Origin: Vogesella mureinivorans
GTDB taxonomy: Bacteria > Pseudomonadota > Gammaproteobacteria > Burkholderiales > Chromobacteriaceae
Assembly (NCBI RefSeq): GCF_007644035.1
Contig: NZ_VMTV02000791.1
Location: forward strand, 1 to 64,000
Length of the DNA stretch: 64,000 bases
Direction of reading: 5' to 3'
The notes below the pieces were generated by a model. That model saw nothing but the letters and a program-made list of their open reading frames with translations, ran no database searches and was not told the DNA's origin. The position numbers were made by a program, and so were the translations under genes. This document shows positions 7,739-17,600 of the stretch, in pieces (positions within the stretch are counted from its first letter, which is position 1; every line of letters starts with the position of its first letter).

Positions 7739-8527
7739 ATGAGGCGTGTGTGGCAAGGATGGGTATTGGGGGCATGTTTGCTGATGCAGGTGGCGTTTGC
7801 CACCAGCTTGCCTGCCATGGTCGTGGTCACCGAGGACGCCCGGCCGCTGCATTATCTATGGCAGGGCCAGCTACAAGGCGAGGCCCCTCCTTTTATTCAT
7901 TTGCTCATGCAAGATGCTGGTCTGCGCTATAGCCAGCAGGTTTACCCTTGGGCGCGCGCTTACATGATGGCCAGCAGCCTGCCCAATGTGCTGATCTACT
8001 CTATGGCGCGCACGCCAGAGCGCGAGACGCAGTTTCAGTGGGTAGGCAAACTGCTTACCGTGCAGTACGCCATGTATGCGCTGCAGACACGCCAGGACAT
8101 TCGCGCCCGCACGGTAGACGAGCTGCGTCATTATCGGCTGGGGGTAACGGCCAACGATGTGCGCGCCCATTGGCTGCGCGAGCAGGGTATTCCGGAGGCG
8201 ACGCCGGATAGCCGTACAGGCATGGATGTGGCGCATAACGGGCTGAGCAATATGCGCAAGCTGATGCAGGGCAGGGTGGATATGGTGCCGACCTCGGCGG
8301 TAGGGCTGCGCTCTTTTTGCCTAACCGAAAACGTAGACTGCAACCGTTTTCGCCGGGTCATGGTGTTGCCTTTCAGTGTGGATTTGTATGTGGCCGCTAG
8401 CCTGAAAACAGCCCCGCCAGTGATGCAGGCACTGCGTCATAGCTACGAACGTTTGGTTCGCAATGGTAGCTATCAGCGGCTCATGTCGCCCTACACTGAT
8501 CGTGCCAGCCTGGCTCTGCGGCCTTAG
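7739..8527 (+). CDS. Orphan periplasmic family 3 binding protein
   Basis: A 262-residue exported protein with a signal peptide (hydrophobic run VLGACLLMQVAF, cleavage near FAT-SLP). The body has features of transporter substrate-binding domains: VVVTEDARPLHY, QQVYPWARAYMMA, ARTPERETQFQWVG, LGVTANDVRAHWL and LYVAAS. No permease or ATPase is adjacent. It is clearly a paralogue of the next gene, sharing the PWAR and ARTPERE segments at matching positions. Such stand-alone proteins may serve a distant transporter or act as ligand sensors; the ligand is unknown. Starts with ATG at 7739 after AAGGC. Confidence 0.85.
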   Translation: MRRVWQGWVLGACLLMQVAFATSLPAMVVVTEDARPLHYLWQGQLQGEAPPFIHLLMQDAGLRYSQQVYPWARAYMMASSLPNVLIYSMARTPERETQFQWVGKLLTVQYAMYALQTRQDIRARTVDELRHYRLGVTANDVRAHWLREQGIPEATPDSRTGMDVAHNGLSNMRKLMQGRVDMVPTSAVGLRSFCLTENVDCNRFRRVMVLPFSVDLYVAASLKTAPPVMQALRHSYERLVRNGSYQRLMSPYTDRASLALRP

Positions 8528-8539
8528 GAATGCGTGTTC

Positions 8540-9313
8540 ATGAATGAATATATGCTGCGTCTGCTGGTGATGGTGTGTGTATGGGGCATGTCCTGTATGG
8601 CCCTGCCCGCCCGTGCCGTCAGCTTTCGTGTGGTAACCGAAGATGCTCCGCCTTTTACGTATCGGGTAGGCGACGAGCTGGCCGGCCCGGCCTTGCCCTT
8701 TATCGACAAGCTCATGCAGTCTGCGGGCCTACCCTATACCCATCATGTCTATCCTTGGGCGCGCAGCATGGCGCTGGCCCAGCATGCGCCGAATGTGCTG
8801 ATTTACGCCTTGGCACGCACGCCGGAGCGCGAGAGCCGCTTTCACTGGATAGGCGAGCTGGTGGGTCTGCACGTTCACCTTTATGGCATGGTTGGCCGCA
8901 AGAGCCTGCAGATAGTGTCTATGGAGCAAGCCAGGCAGCTGCGTATTGGTGTCATCAATAAAGATGTACGGCTGGATTGGTTCAAGGCCAATGGTTTTAG
9001 CGAGCTGACGCCCAGCTCGGTGGGTGGGCTGGACCTGTCCGAGAATAACGATGTGAACATGCTCAAACTGCGACGTGGCATGGTCGATGCGGTACCGGTT
9101 AGCCGTATTGCCATGCAAACCTATTGCCGCCAGCAAAAGCTGGACTGCGGCCAGTTCCGTCCGCTGTATCCGCTACCGGTGACGATGTCGCTGTATTTGG
9201 CCGCCAGTAAAAAGACCCCATACGAGCATGTGAATACCCTGCGTTACCACTACCGCAAGCTGGTACAGAACGGCACCCACCATCAGGCATTTGCACGACT
9301 GGCGGAGGATTAA
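8540..9313 (+). CDS. Orphan periplasmic family 3 binding protein, tandem paralogue
   Basis: A 257-residue exported protein. The signal peptide runs through LVMVCVWGMSCMALPARA. Family segments are FRVVTEDAPPFTY, HHVYPWARSMALA, ARTPERESRFHWIG, LRIGVINKDVRLDW and MSLYLAAS. It parallels the preceding gene along its whole length, so the pair is a tandem duplication. Twelve bases separate the two. A GTG at 8534 is also in frame, but the ATG at 8540 has better spacing from TTAGGA. One copy of GTTGGCCGCA lies inside the gene (8891). No membrane partner is nearby. Confidence 0.85.
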   Translation: MNEYMLRLLVMVCVWGMSCMALPARAVSFRVVTEDAPPFTYRVGDELAGPALPFIDKLMQSAGLPYTHHVYPWARSMALAQHAPNVLIYALARTPERESRFHWIGELVGLHVHLYGMVGRKSLQIVSMEQARQLRIGVINKDVRLDWFKANGFSELTPSSVGGLDLSENNDVNMLKLRRGMVDAVPVSRIAMQTYCRQQKLDCGQFRPLYPLPVTMSLYLAASKKTPYEHVNTLRYHYRKLVQNGTHHQAFARLAED

Positions 9314-9340
9314 GAAGACTCAACGCCAACAGCGTGTGTA

Positions 9341-10069
9341 TCACTCTGTGCCCTGCGTATCGTAGCCCAGATAATTTTGCAGAATCTGCCCGACCTCTCC
9401 CTGTGCATTCAGTCGGCTAAAAGCTTGCTGTAACGCCTGTAACTGCGCCTTGGGGTAGTCCCTGTGGCAGGCCAGCCAGGAATCGGCCTCGCCCAGCGTG
9501 GCCACGGCTTTCAGCGGGAAACCCACCAGCCGGGCTTCGTAGCGTGCTACCACATCGTGTACTGCCCAGTAGTCGGCTTGGCCCAGCTGCAACAGGCGCA
9601 GGCCATCATTCACTACATTGGTCGTGCTGTAAGGCAGCCGTTTTTGTTGCAGGCGGATTTCTGCCGACGAGCCAGCCAGTACGGTAATACGCGCATCCGC
9701 GGCAGCTTGGGGGCTGGCCAGGCGGGCGTTGCCTGCCCAGCCGTACAGGCGTACCTGCCCGGGGAGAATCAGGCCTACCCACTGGTACTGCTTTTCGCGC
9801 GCAGGCAGGCGGGTAAGCGGGAAAATGCAGGTGGTGCGATGCTGGCTGGCCATGAGCTGGGCGCGTCGCCAAGGTACCGTGCTGATCTCGACGGTCATGC
9901 CTGCCTGGTTGGCCGCACGTTGCACCAGCTCGTCGGCTATGCCGGGTTTCTGCCCGCTACCGGGGCCCATGTGCAAGGGTGGATACAGCATGCTATAGGC
10001 TTGTAGCACGGCCTGGGCGTGGGCGGGTGGGGTAAAGAACAGCAAGAGTGTCAGTAGGCGAGTCAGCAT
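9341..10069 (-). CDS. Orphan periplasmic family 3 binding protein, convergent
   Basis: A 242-residue exported protein with signal peptide MLTRLLTLLLFFTPPAHA. It shows the same plan as the two preceding proteins but is more divergent: YSMLYPPLHM, TVPWRRAQLMAS, PLTRLPAREKQYQWVG and a C-terminal SRLNAQGEVGQILQNYLG. It is transcribed towards the tandem pair with only 27 bases between stop codons. Substrate unknown. Confidence 0.85.
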   Translation of the reverse strand: MLTRLLTLLLFFTPPAHAQAVLQAYSMLYPPLHMGPGSGQKPGIADELVQRAANQAGMTVEISTVPWRRAQLMASQHRTTCIFPLTRLPAREKQYQWVGLILPGQVRLYGWAGNARLASPQAAADARITVLAGSSAEIRLQQKRLPYSTTNVVNDGLRLLQLGQADYWAVHDVVARYEARLVGFPLKAVATLGEADSWLACHRDYPKAQLQALQQAFSRLNAQGEVGQILQNYLGYDTQGTE

Positions 10070-10105
10070 CTACAGCAGGGTCGGGGTAAATAAAACCGGG
10101 GAAAA

Positions 10106-10138
10106 TAAAAAAGCGCGCAGGCCAAAGCCTGCACGCCT
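10106..10138 (-). terminator. Terminator of the decarboxylase gene
   Basis: On the minus strand a 10-bp stem GCGTGCAGGC/GCCTGCGCGC (one mismatch) with loop TTTG is followed by TTTTTT. It begins 20 bases after the decarboxylase stop codon. Confidence 0.8.
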
Positions 10139-10157
10139 TGATTGTACGCCTGTCGGC

Positions 10158-12419
10158 TTAGCCTGCCTTGACGCAATCCACGCAATAGACTTTCTGGCCG
10201 TCTACCAGGGTGGCTACCAGGCCATGTACGTCGGTTTCAAAGCCGGGTAGCTGGCTATTGAAGGCCTGCACAAAGCGCAGGTAGTCGACGATGGTGGTAT
10301 TGAACACTTCACCCGGAATCAGCAGCGGAATGCCTGGCGGGTACGGGGTCAGCAGCACGGCGGTGACGCGGCCTTCCAGCGCTTCTACCGGCACGCGTTC
10401 GATTTCGCGGTGTGCCATCTTGGCAAAGGCATCCGCCGGGCGCATGGCCGGCTCCATATCCGACAGGTAGATCTCGGTGGTGAGGCGGGCGATGTCGTGC
10501 TCGCGGTACAGGCTGTGAATCTTCAGGCACAGGTCTTTCAGGCCCACGCGCTCGTACTGCGGGTACTTGGCAACAAATTCCGGCATCACGCGCCACAGCG
10601 GCTGGTTTTTGTCGAAGTCGTCCTTGAACTGCTGCAGCAGCGAGATCAGCGTGTTCCAGCGGCCTTTGGTAATGCCGATGGTAAACATGATGAAGAAGCT
10701 GTACAGGCCGGTTTTTTCCACCACCACACCGTGTTCGGTCAGGTATTTGGTGACGATGGCGGCCGGGATGCCCAGCTCCTCAAAGCTGCCGTCCAGCGAC
10801 AGGCCCGGGGTCAGCAGGGTGGCCTTGATCGGGTCCAGCATGTTGAAGCCTTCTTCGATACCGGCAAAGCCGTGCCAGCTGTCTTCCGGTTTCAGCGTCC
10901 AGTCGATCGGGTCGCAGATGCCGTCATCAGACAGCGCATCCGGGCCCCATACGCTGAACCACCAGTCGTCGCCGTATTCTTCGTCTACCTTGCGCATGGC
11001 GCGGCGGAAGTCCAGCGCCTCGACCAGCGATTCTTCTACCAGCGCCTGGCCACCCGGCTGTTCCATCATGGCGGCTGCGACGTCGCAGCTGGCGATAATG
11101 GCGTACTGCGGGCTGGTGGACGTGTGCATCAGGTAGGCTTCGTTGAAGCTCATGGTGTCCAGCTTGCGGTTCTCCGGGTCCTGCACCAGGATCTGCGAGG
11201 CTTGCGAAATGCCGGCCAGCAGTTTGTGGGTGGACTGGGTGGAGAAAATCATCGATTCCTTGCAGCGCGGGCGGCCCTCGCCAATGGCGTGGAAGTCACC
11301 GTAGAAATCGTGGAAGCTGGCGTGCGGCAGCCAGGCTTCGTCAAAGTGCAGCGTGTCGACTTCACCATCCAGCATGCCCTTGATCTCTTCTACGTTGTAC
11401 AGAATGCCGTCGTAGGTGGACTGGGTAATGGTGAGGATGCGTGGCTTGGCGTTGGGGTTTTTGGCCAGTGCTTCGCGGGCGAAAGGGTTGGCCGCAATCT
11501 TGGCGCGGATGCTGTCCAGCGAGAACTCGCTTTTCGGGATCGGGCCGATGATGCCGTAGTGGTTGCGCGTGGGCATCAGGAACACCGGGATGGCCCCGGT
11601 CATCATGATGGCGTGCAGGTTGGATTTGTGGCAGTTGCGGTCTACCAGCACGATATCGCCGGCGGCCACGGTGCTGTGCCACACGATCTTGTTACTGGTA
11701 GAGGTGCCGTTGGTAACGAAGAACAGGTGGTCACTGCTGAAAATACGCGCGGCGTTGCGCTCGGACGCGGCTACCGGGCCGGTGTGGTCCAGCAGCTGGC
11801 CCAGCTCGTCCACCGCGTTGCACACGTCGGCGCGCAGCATGTTTTCGCCAAAGAACTGGTGGAACATCTGGCCTACCGGGCTTTTCAGGAAGGCCACGCC
11901 GCCGGAGTGACCCGGGCAGTGCCAGCTGTAGGAGCCATCGTAGGCGTAGTTCACCAGCGCACGGAAGAACGGTGGTGCCAGGCTGTCCAGGTAGGATTTG
12001 GCTTCGCGGATGATGTGGCGTGCCACGAACTCCGGCGTGTCTTCGTGCATGTGGATGAAACCATGCAGCTCGCGCAGGATGTCATTGGGAATATGGCGTG
12101 CGGTGCGGGTTTCGCCGTACAGGTACACCGGGATATCCGGGTTGCGGCGGCGGATTTCCGCCACAAAGCCGTACAGGCCGCCCAGTGCGGTTTCGGCCGA
12201 GTCGTCGGTGTGGAATTCCTCGTCATCGATGGACAGGATGAAACCGGCGGCGCGGCTTTGCTGCTGTGCAAACGAGGTCAGATCGCCATAGCTGGTGTAG
12301 CCAATGACGCTCATGCCCTCGGCTTCGATGGCGGCGGCCAGTTCACGAATACCGGAACCACTGGTGTTCTCGGAACGGAAGTCCTCGTCGATGATGACGA
12401 TGGGAAAGTGAAAACGCAT
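10158..12419 (-). CDS. Arginine/lysine/ornithine decarboxylase, biodegradative type
   Basis: A 753-residue fold-type I PLP decarboxylase, the size of E. coli AdiA (about 755). It converts a basic amino acid to its polyamine with uptake of a proton, usually for acid resistance or polyamine supply. Domain order: receiver-like wing domain from residue 1 (IVIIDEDFRSENTSGSGIRELAAAI), linker, PLP core with HCPGHSGGVAF, VTNGTSTSNKIVWHS, HFDEAWLPHASFH and the PLP lysine in STQSTHKLLAGISQ, then the C-terminal domain with TPYPPGIPLLIPGE. Which amino acid is used cannot be settled here. A gene-free leader of about 500 bases precedes it. The ATG follows AAGGACTCAGGT. Confidence 0.92.
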   Translation of the reverse strand: MRFHFPIVIIDEDFRSENTSGSGIRELAAAIEAEGMSVIGYTSYGDLTSFAQQQSRAAGFILSIDDEEFHTDDSAETALGGLYGFVAEIRRRNPDIPVYLYGETRTARHIPNDILRELHGFIHMHEDTPEFVARHIIREAKSYLDSLAPPFFRALVNYAYDGSYSWHCPGHSGGVAFLKSPVGQMFHQFFGENMLRADVCNAVDELGQLLDHTGPVAASERNAARIFSSDHLFFVTNGTSTSNKIVWHSTVAAGDIVLVDRNCHKSNLHAIMMTGAIPVFLMPTRNHYGIIGPIPKSEFSLDSIRAKIAANPFAREALAKNPNAKPRILTITQSTYDGILYNVEEIKGMLDGEVDTLHFDEAWLPHASFHDFYGDFHAIGEGRPRCKESMIFSTQSTHKLLAGISQASQILVQDPENRKLDTMSFNEAYLMHTSTSPQYAIIASCDVAAAMMEQPGGQALVEESLVEALDFRRAMRKVDEEYGDDWWFSVWGPDALSDDGICDPIDWTLKPEDSWHGFAGIEEGFNMLDPIKATLLTPGLSLDGSFEELGIPAAIVTKYLTEHGVVVEKTGLYSFFIMFTIGITKGRWNTLISLLQQFKDDFDKNQPLWRVMPEFVAKYPQYERVGLKDLCLKIHSLYREHDIARLTTEIYLSDMEPAMRPADAFAKMAHREIERVPVEALEGRVTAVLLTPYPPGIPLLIPGEVFNTTIVDYLRFVQAFNSQLPGFETDVHGLVATLVDGQKVYCVDCVKAG

Positions 12420-12941
12420 ACCTGAGTCCTTGTTACTGTTAACTCGGACACATCAGGCTGCCGTAAGGCCGCTTGGGCAGAGCGTGAACCACGCCGGGTG
12501 CGACAGTGTGGTTCGGTGCACCTGTAACGCCAATGCTGGCCTTCGCGGCGGGGCCGGAAGTGTCACTCGGTGCGCGTTGGGGCACAGTTCTGTACGTACG
12601 ACGTGATGCCGCCGCCCTGGATGGCTGGCCTTGAGGCGCGATTGTTTATCCGCCATGCACTGCACGACGGAACAAAGGGGCGCTTTGCACCGCGGTCCGC
12701 ACTGGGAGGCTCGCCTCCTTCACGTCTGCCGGCTTAGGGTGTTGTCGTCCGGGTGGCCTGGATGAGGTTGGCCGCAACGGAAAACACCTTCGAATAACCC
12801 AAGAAAGCGCGCATTGTAGCGGCATTGTGGGCGTTTATGTTGCACGGCAGTATTACAGCCAGAAAAAGTTTTTCTGTCAGTGCGCAAGGCGGGCTGGCGG
12901 CTGCGTGATTTGATCAAAAGCCTTGCCGGAACAAGCGTTTG
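12420..12941 (-). other. Long structured leader upstream of the decarboxylase
   Basis: 520 bases with no confident gene. Read on the minus strand, a possible -10 box TACAAT (about 12813-12818 of the plus strand) would give a leader of nearly 390 bases. Inside are GGTGTT/AACACC arms around a GTTG/CGAC arm (about 12735-12790), GGAGGC-GA-GCCTCC (about 12705-12718) and GAACCAC/GTGGTTC (12486-12514). A 67-codon frame (12453-12656) runs from ATGGCGGATAAA and encodes an Arg/His-rich stretch HPGRRHHVVRTE. Polyamine-type decarboxylases in other bacteria can have leader peptides, but I do not recognise a named RNA family here. Confidence 0.45.
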
Positions 12942-14393
12942 CTAGCCGGTGCTGTCGGTGTCCGCTGGGGGTGGGCTGGTGGGTGGGCGGCGCTTTTTCC
13001 ACAGCCGTGGTGCAGCGCGCAGCAGAATACTGCCGCTGGCCAGCAAGAGTAGTAGCGCCAGCGGCAGCACGACCAGATAGGGGAACCACAGTATCGCTGC
13101 GGCCAACATCAGCAGCACCAGCGCAATGCTGGCAAAAGCCCTGGCTTCGCTGTCTTCCACGCTGCGTGTACCGCGGATGGCGCTATCCAGCGCATCTCCC
13201 AGCCGTGCGGCCTGGCGGGCAGCGGCGGCGGCGCTGGCCACCGCGTGCTGGCGCAGCGGTAGCTTGGGGCCTTGCTGGCGGGGTTTGGCCAGGGCTGGCC
13301 GCTTGTGTGTGCCGCTCAGCACGACCTCGGTAGCGTGGTCGATGTCCTGCAAAAAGCGTGTTTCCATTTGGGCAGCCAGGCTGTTGTCTTCTATGGCTAC
13401 GTCTAGCTCGCGGTTGGCCAGCCAGCTGGAGATATTCAGATTGGTGGAGCCAATGCGCGCCCAGCGGCCATCCGCCACCGCGGTTTTGGCGTGGATCATG
13501 GGCCCGTTCCATTCGAACACGCGTACACCGGCCTCCAGCAGCGGGCGGTACAGCGTGCGCGAGACGGTGGCGATCCAGCCGATATCGCTGCTGCGCGGTA
13601 CCAGCAGGCGCACATCCACACCATCGCGGGCGGCGTTGCATAGCGCGCTCAGGTAGGCGCTGGTACCCATGAAGTAGGCGTCGGTCAGCCACAGCCGTTC
13701 GCGGGCGAAGCCGGCGATCAGCAAGTCCAGCCGCATCAGCTTGGCGGTGGACGGGGTGGTGGCGATCAGCCGTGCGCTAACCTGACCCGCTGGCTCAAGG
13801 TTGGCCGCAAGGCTGGGCAAGGGCTCGCCGCAGGCCGCCCAGCTGTCGGCAAATGCCGCGACGGCATCGCCCAGCAGCGGGCCGCGCAGGCGCAGGCCGG
13901 TATCGCGCCAGCCCAGCCAGCGCGAGCTGGCACACAGGCCACCGATAAACGCGGTATCGCCATCCACCACAATCAGCTTGCGATGATCACGCCCCAGCAG
14001 GCTCAGGCCACTGCGCCAGCCGGGGGCTTGCCAGGCGCGTACCTGCGCCCCGGCCTCTAGCAGGGGAGTGAAGAAGCCGCTGTAGTGTTCGCGCCAGCAG
14101 CCCAGCCAGTCGTATAGCACATACACCTGCACGCCTTGCGCCAGGCGCTCCAGCAGCAAGCCGCGTAGTTGCTGGCCGAATTCGTCGTCGGCAAACAGAT
14201 ACATCTCGATCAGGATGCTGTATCTGGCGCTGGCTATGCTGTCCCACCAGGCCTGGAAATTGGCCTCGGCATCAAACAGCACGTCGATCTGGTTGCCCGC
14301 TACCAGCGGTGCGCCAGCCGAGCGCGCCAGTGCCTGTTCAGCCAGCTGGCGGAACAGTGTGTCCTGTGTGGATGCGGTGTGATGCGATGCCAT
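12942..14393 (-). CDS. Cardiolipin synthase-like phospholipase D protein
   Basis: A 483-residue protein with two PLD motifs: HRKLIVVDGDTAFIGG in the first half and HAKTAVADGRWARIGSTN in the second. Enzymes of this type condense phosphatidylglycerol with another lipid to form cardiolipin, at the inner membrane. An ILIEMYLFADDEFG segment precedes the first motif, as in ClsB/ClsA. Unusually the membrane segments are at the C terminus (about 415-460: ASIALVLLMLAAAILWF, LVVLPLALLLLLASGSILL), followed by a basic Pro-rich tail. The ATG at 14393 starts a plausible N terminus. Divergent from gltB. No close operon partner. Confidence 0.85.
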   Translation of the reverse strand: MASHHTASTQDTLFRQLAEQALARSAGAPLVAGNQIDVLFDAEANFQAWWDSIASARYSILIEMYLFADDEFGQQLRGLLLERLAQGVQVYVLYDWLGCWREHYSGFFTPLLEAGAQVRAWQAPGWRSGLSLLGRDHRKLIVVDGDTAFIGGLCASSRWLGWRDTGLRLRGPLLGDAVAAFADSWAACGEPLPSLAANLEPAGQVSARLIATTPSTAKLMRLDLLIAGFARERLWLTDAYFMGTSAYLSALCNAARDGVDVRLLVPRSSDIGWIATVSRTLYRPLLEAGVRVFEWNGPMIHAKTAVADGRWARIGSTNLNISSWLANRELDVAIEDNSLAAQMETRFLQDIDHATEVVLSGTHKRPALAKPRQQGPKLPLRQHAVASAAAAARQAARLGDALDSAIRGTRSVEDSEARAFASIALVLLMLAAAILWFPYLVVLPLALLLLLASGSILLRAAPRLWKKRRPPTSPPPADTDSTG

Positions 14394-14467
14394 TTGTTTA
14401 TTGTCTGACAGTATTAAAAATCCATTATTTTGTAGGGTTCCGACTATCAGCCAGGCAAGTCGTTTTT

Positions 14468-14495
14468 TTGAATGTTGGTGTCTCTAAATTATAAA
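14468..14495 (+). promoter_or_regulatory. Candidate promoter for gltBD
   Basis: TTGAAT (14468-14473) and TATAAA (14490-14495) are separated by 16 bases, in the AT-rich gap before gltB. A small dyad TGCGGG-TAAT-CCCGCA follows at 14502-14517, downstream of the predicted start. The leader would be roughly 150 bases. Confidence 0.45.
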
Positions 14496-14650
14496 GTGAC
14501 GTGCGGGTAATCCCGCATTCTGTAGTGATAAAATTACAATAAGTCTTTGTTTATTAAATGATAATGCGTCGCACAAAAAGCGGTTGCAGGGTCAGCATTC
14601 TTGACCTTAGAATCGAAACATTCGCATCACATTATAAGCAGGGACAAAAG

Positions 14651-17600
14651 ATGGACAGACAGCGCTGGCTGGAGGGCACTTTATACAGCCCGGATTTCGA
14701 ACAAGACAGCTGTGGTTTCGGCCTGATCGCCCAACTGGACGACAAGCCTTCGCACTGGCTGGTCAATACCGCCATATCTTCCTTGGCCAAGCTCACCCAC
14801 CGCGGCGCCGTAGCTGCCGATGGCAAATCGGGCGACGGCTGTGGTTTGCTGTTCCGCAAACCAGACGGTTTTCTGCGTGAAGTCGCCGCCGAAGCCGGTT
14901 TTGCCCTGAAGGCAGTGTACGCCGCAGGCCTGGTGTTTGCCCACCCGGATGCCGCGCAGGGCGAGCGTAGCCGCAACAGGCTAAAAGAATTCCTGGAAGC
15001 CCAGGGCCTGGAAGTGGCCGGCTTCCGCGAGGTGCCTATCGATATCGGCGCCTGTGGCGAGCAGGCCATGGCATCGTTGCCTAGCTTCTACCAGGTATTT
15101 GTAAACTGCCCCTTCGGCATGGACGAGCTGTCGTTCCAACGCCGCCTGTATATGGGTCGTCGCCAGGCTGAAAAAGCCAACAAGGCAGACGACCCTTATT
15201 TTTATCTGCCGACGCTGTCGCCGCACACCCTGTCGTACAAGGGCCTGGTGACGCCGGATAACCTGCACAAGTTCTATCTGGACTTGTCCGACCCGCGTTT
15301 CGAGTCCAGCCTGGCGGTATTCCACCAGCGTTTCTCCACCAATACCTGGCCGCAGTGGAAACTGGCGCAGCCGTTCCGCTTCCTGGCGCACAACGGCGAG
15401 ATCAACACCGTACAGGGCAACCGTCACTGGGCCCGTGCCCGCGAGCGCATCATGACCTCGCCGCACATCGATATGGACGCCATCCGTCCTATCGTGCAAA
15501 CCGACGGCTCCGACTCCATGAGCCTGGACAACATGCTGGAAGGCCTGCTGATGGGCGGCATTCCGCTGTTCCGTGCGCTGCGCCTGTTGGTGCCGCCGGC
15601 ATGGCAGAACGTGGATTCCACCGATAAAGACCTGCGTGCCTTCTACGAATTCAACTCCATGCATATGGAGCCGTGGGATGGCCCGGCCGGTATCGTGCTG
15701 ACCGACGGCCGCTACGCCGGCTGTATGCTGGATCGTAACGGCCTGCGCCCGGCGCGCTGGGTGCTGACCAAAGACAATATCCTTACCATCGCTTCCGAAG
15801 TGGGCGTCTGGGACTACAAGCCGGAAGACGTGGTGAAAAAAGGCCGCGTGAAGCCGGGCCAGCTGTTTGCCGCCGACCTGCAAACCGGCGAAATCCTGTA
15901 CCCGGAAGACATCGACGCGCAGCTGAAATCGGCCAAACCGTACCGCCAGTGGATCAAGGACGCCGGCTCGCGCCTGGAGCTGTCCATCGAGGACGATGCC
16001 GGCCTGGAAGCGTGGCCGAAAGACCAGCTGCTGACCTACCAGAAGCTGTTCAACATCAGTTTTGAAGAGCGCGACCAGATCCTGCGCGTGCTGGCCCAGG
16101 ACGGCCAGGAAGCCGTAGGCTCGATGGGTGATGACACCCCGATGGCAGTACTCAGCCAGAAGGTACGCTCGCCGTTTGACTACCTGCGCCAGCAGTTTGC
16201 CCAGGTGACCAACCCGCCGATCGACCCGATCCGCGAAGCCATCGTGATGTCGCTGAACACCGTATTCGGCCCCGAGCGCAATATGTTCGAGGAAACCGCC
16301 GAGCACGCCAAGCGCCTGGAAGTGCGCAGCCCGGTGCTGTCGCGCGAGAAGTTCATCCGCATCACCACGCGTACCGAGCACTACCTGAAAGCCACCACCT
16401 TCGACCTGTGTTTCGACCCGGCCGAACGTACCCTGCAACAGGCCATCGAACGCCTGGCCGCGCACGTGGTGGAAGCCGTGCAGGAAGGTACCGTTATTGT
16501 GGTGCTGTCCGACCGCACCATTGCGGCCAACCGTCTGCCGATCCCGGCGCTGTTTGCCGTCGGCGCCGTGCATCACGCGCTGATCGACGCGGGCCTGCGC
16601 TGCAAGTCCAACATCATTGCCGAAACCGGTACCGTGCGCGACCCGCACCAGATGGCCTGCCTGCTGGGCTACGGTGCGACCGCCGTTTACCCGTACCTGG
16701 CCTACCAGACTATCGTGGACCTGGTGACAACCGGGGACGTAAGCCTGCGCGTGAACGAAGCGCTGCAGCACTATCGCAAGGGCATCAACAAGGGCCTGAT
16801 GAAAGTGCTGTCCAAGATGGGTATTTCCACCATCGCCAGCTACCGTGGTGCCCAGCTGTTCGAAGGCATCGGCCTGCACGAAGACCTGGTACAGCTGTGC
16901 CTGAAGGGCACCGTATCGCGTATCTCCGGCGCCAGCTTCGAAGACTTCGAAGAAGACCAGAAGCTGCTGTCGCGCCTGGCATTCAACCCGATGCGCCCGG
17001 TGACCCACGGCGGCCTGCTGAAATACGTGCACGGCGAGGAATACCACGCCTACAACCCGGACGTGGTGATGACGCTGCAAAAAGCGGTACAGAACACCGA
17101 CTACGACGCCTACAAGCAGTACGCCGAGCTGGTGAACACCCGCCCTGTGGCCATGTTCCGCGACCTGATGCAGCTGAATTTTGAAGGCGTGACACCGATT
17201 GCCATCGACGAAGTAGAGCCGGTGGAAAGCATCCTCAAGCGCTTTGACTCCGCCGGTATGTCGCTGGGCGCGCTGTCGCCAGAAGCGCACGAAGCCATGG
17301 CCACCGCCATGAACCGCCTGGGTGGCCGCTCGAACTCCGGCGAAGGTGGCGAAGACCCGGCGCGTTATGGCACCGAGAAGATGTCCAAGATCAAGCAGGT
17401 AGCGTCCGGCCGTTTCGGTGTGACCCCGCACTATCTGGTGAACGCCGAAGTGCTGCAGATCAAGGTAGCCCAGGGTGCCAAGCCAGGCGAAGGCGGCCAA
17501 CTGCCGGGCGATAAAGTGTCCGGGCTGATTGCACGCCTGCGTCACGCCAAGGAAGGCGTCAGCCTGATTTCGCCGCCGCCGCACCACGACATTTACTCGA

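Noticed and set aside
10410-12425. A 671-codon open frame on the plus strand opposite the decarboxylase
   Set aside because: Same cause as above: mirror of strong codon bias in the decarboxylase gene; no start signal and no domain.
12453-12656. A 67-codon frame in the decarboxylase leader as a protein gene
   Set aside because: No clear ribosome-binding site and composition close to that of random GC-rich sequence. I keep it only as a possible leader peptide, not as a gene.
12661-12800. A guanidine or metal riboswitch in the decarboxylase leader
   Set aside because: Some short matches (GGACGAC, GGAGGCGAGCC) recall known riboswitch parts, but the required stem and loop order is absent. I could not support any named class.
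12720-12917. A 65-codon frame on the minus strand upstream of the decarboxylase
   Set aside because: It crosses the presumed promoter, has no ribosome-binding site and no similarity I can recognise.
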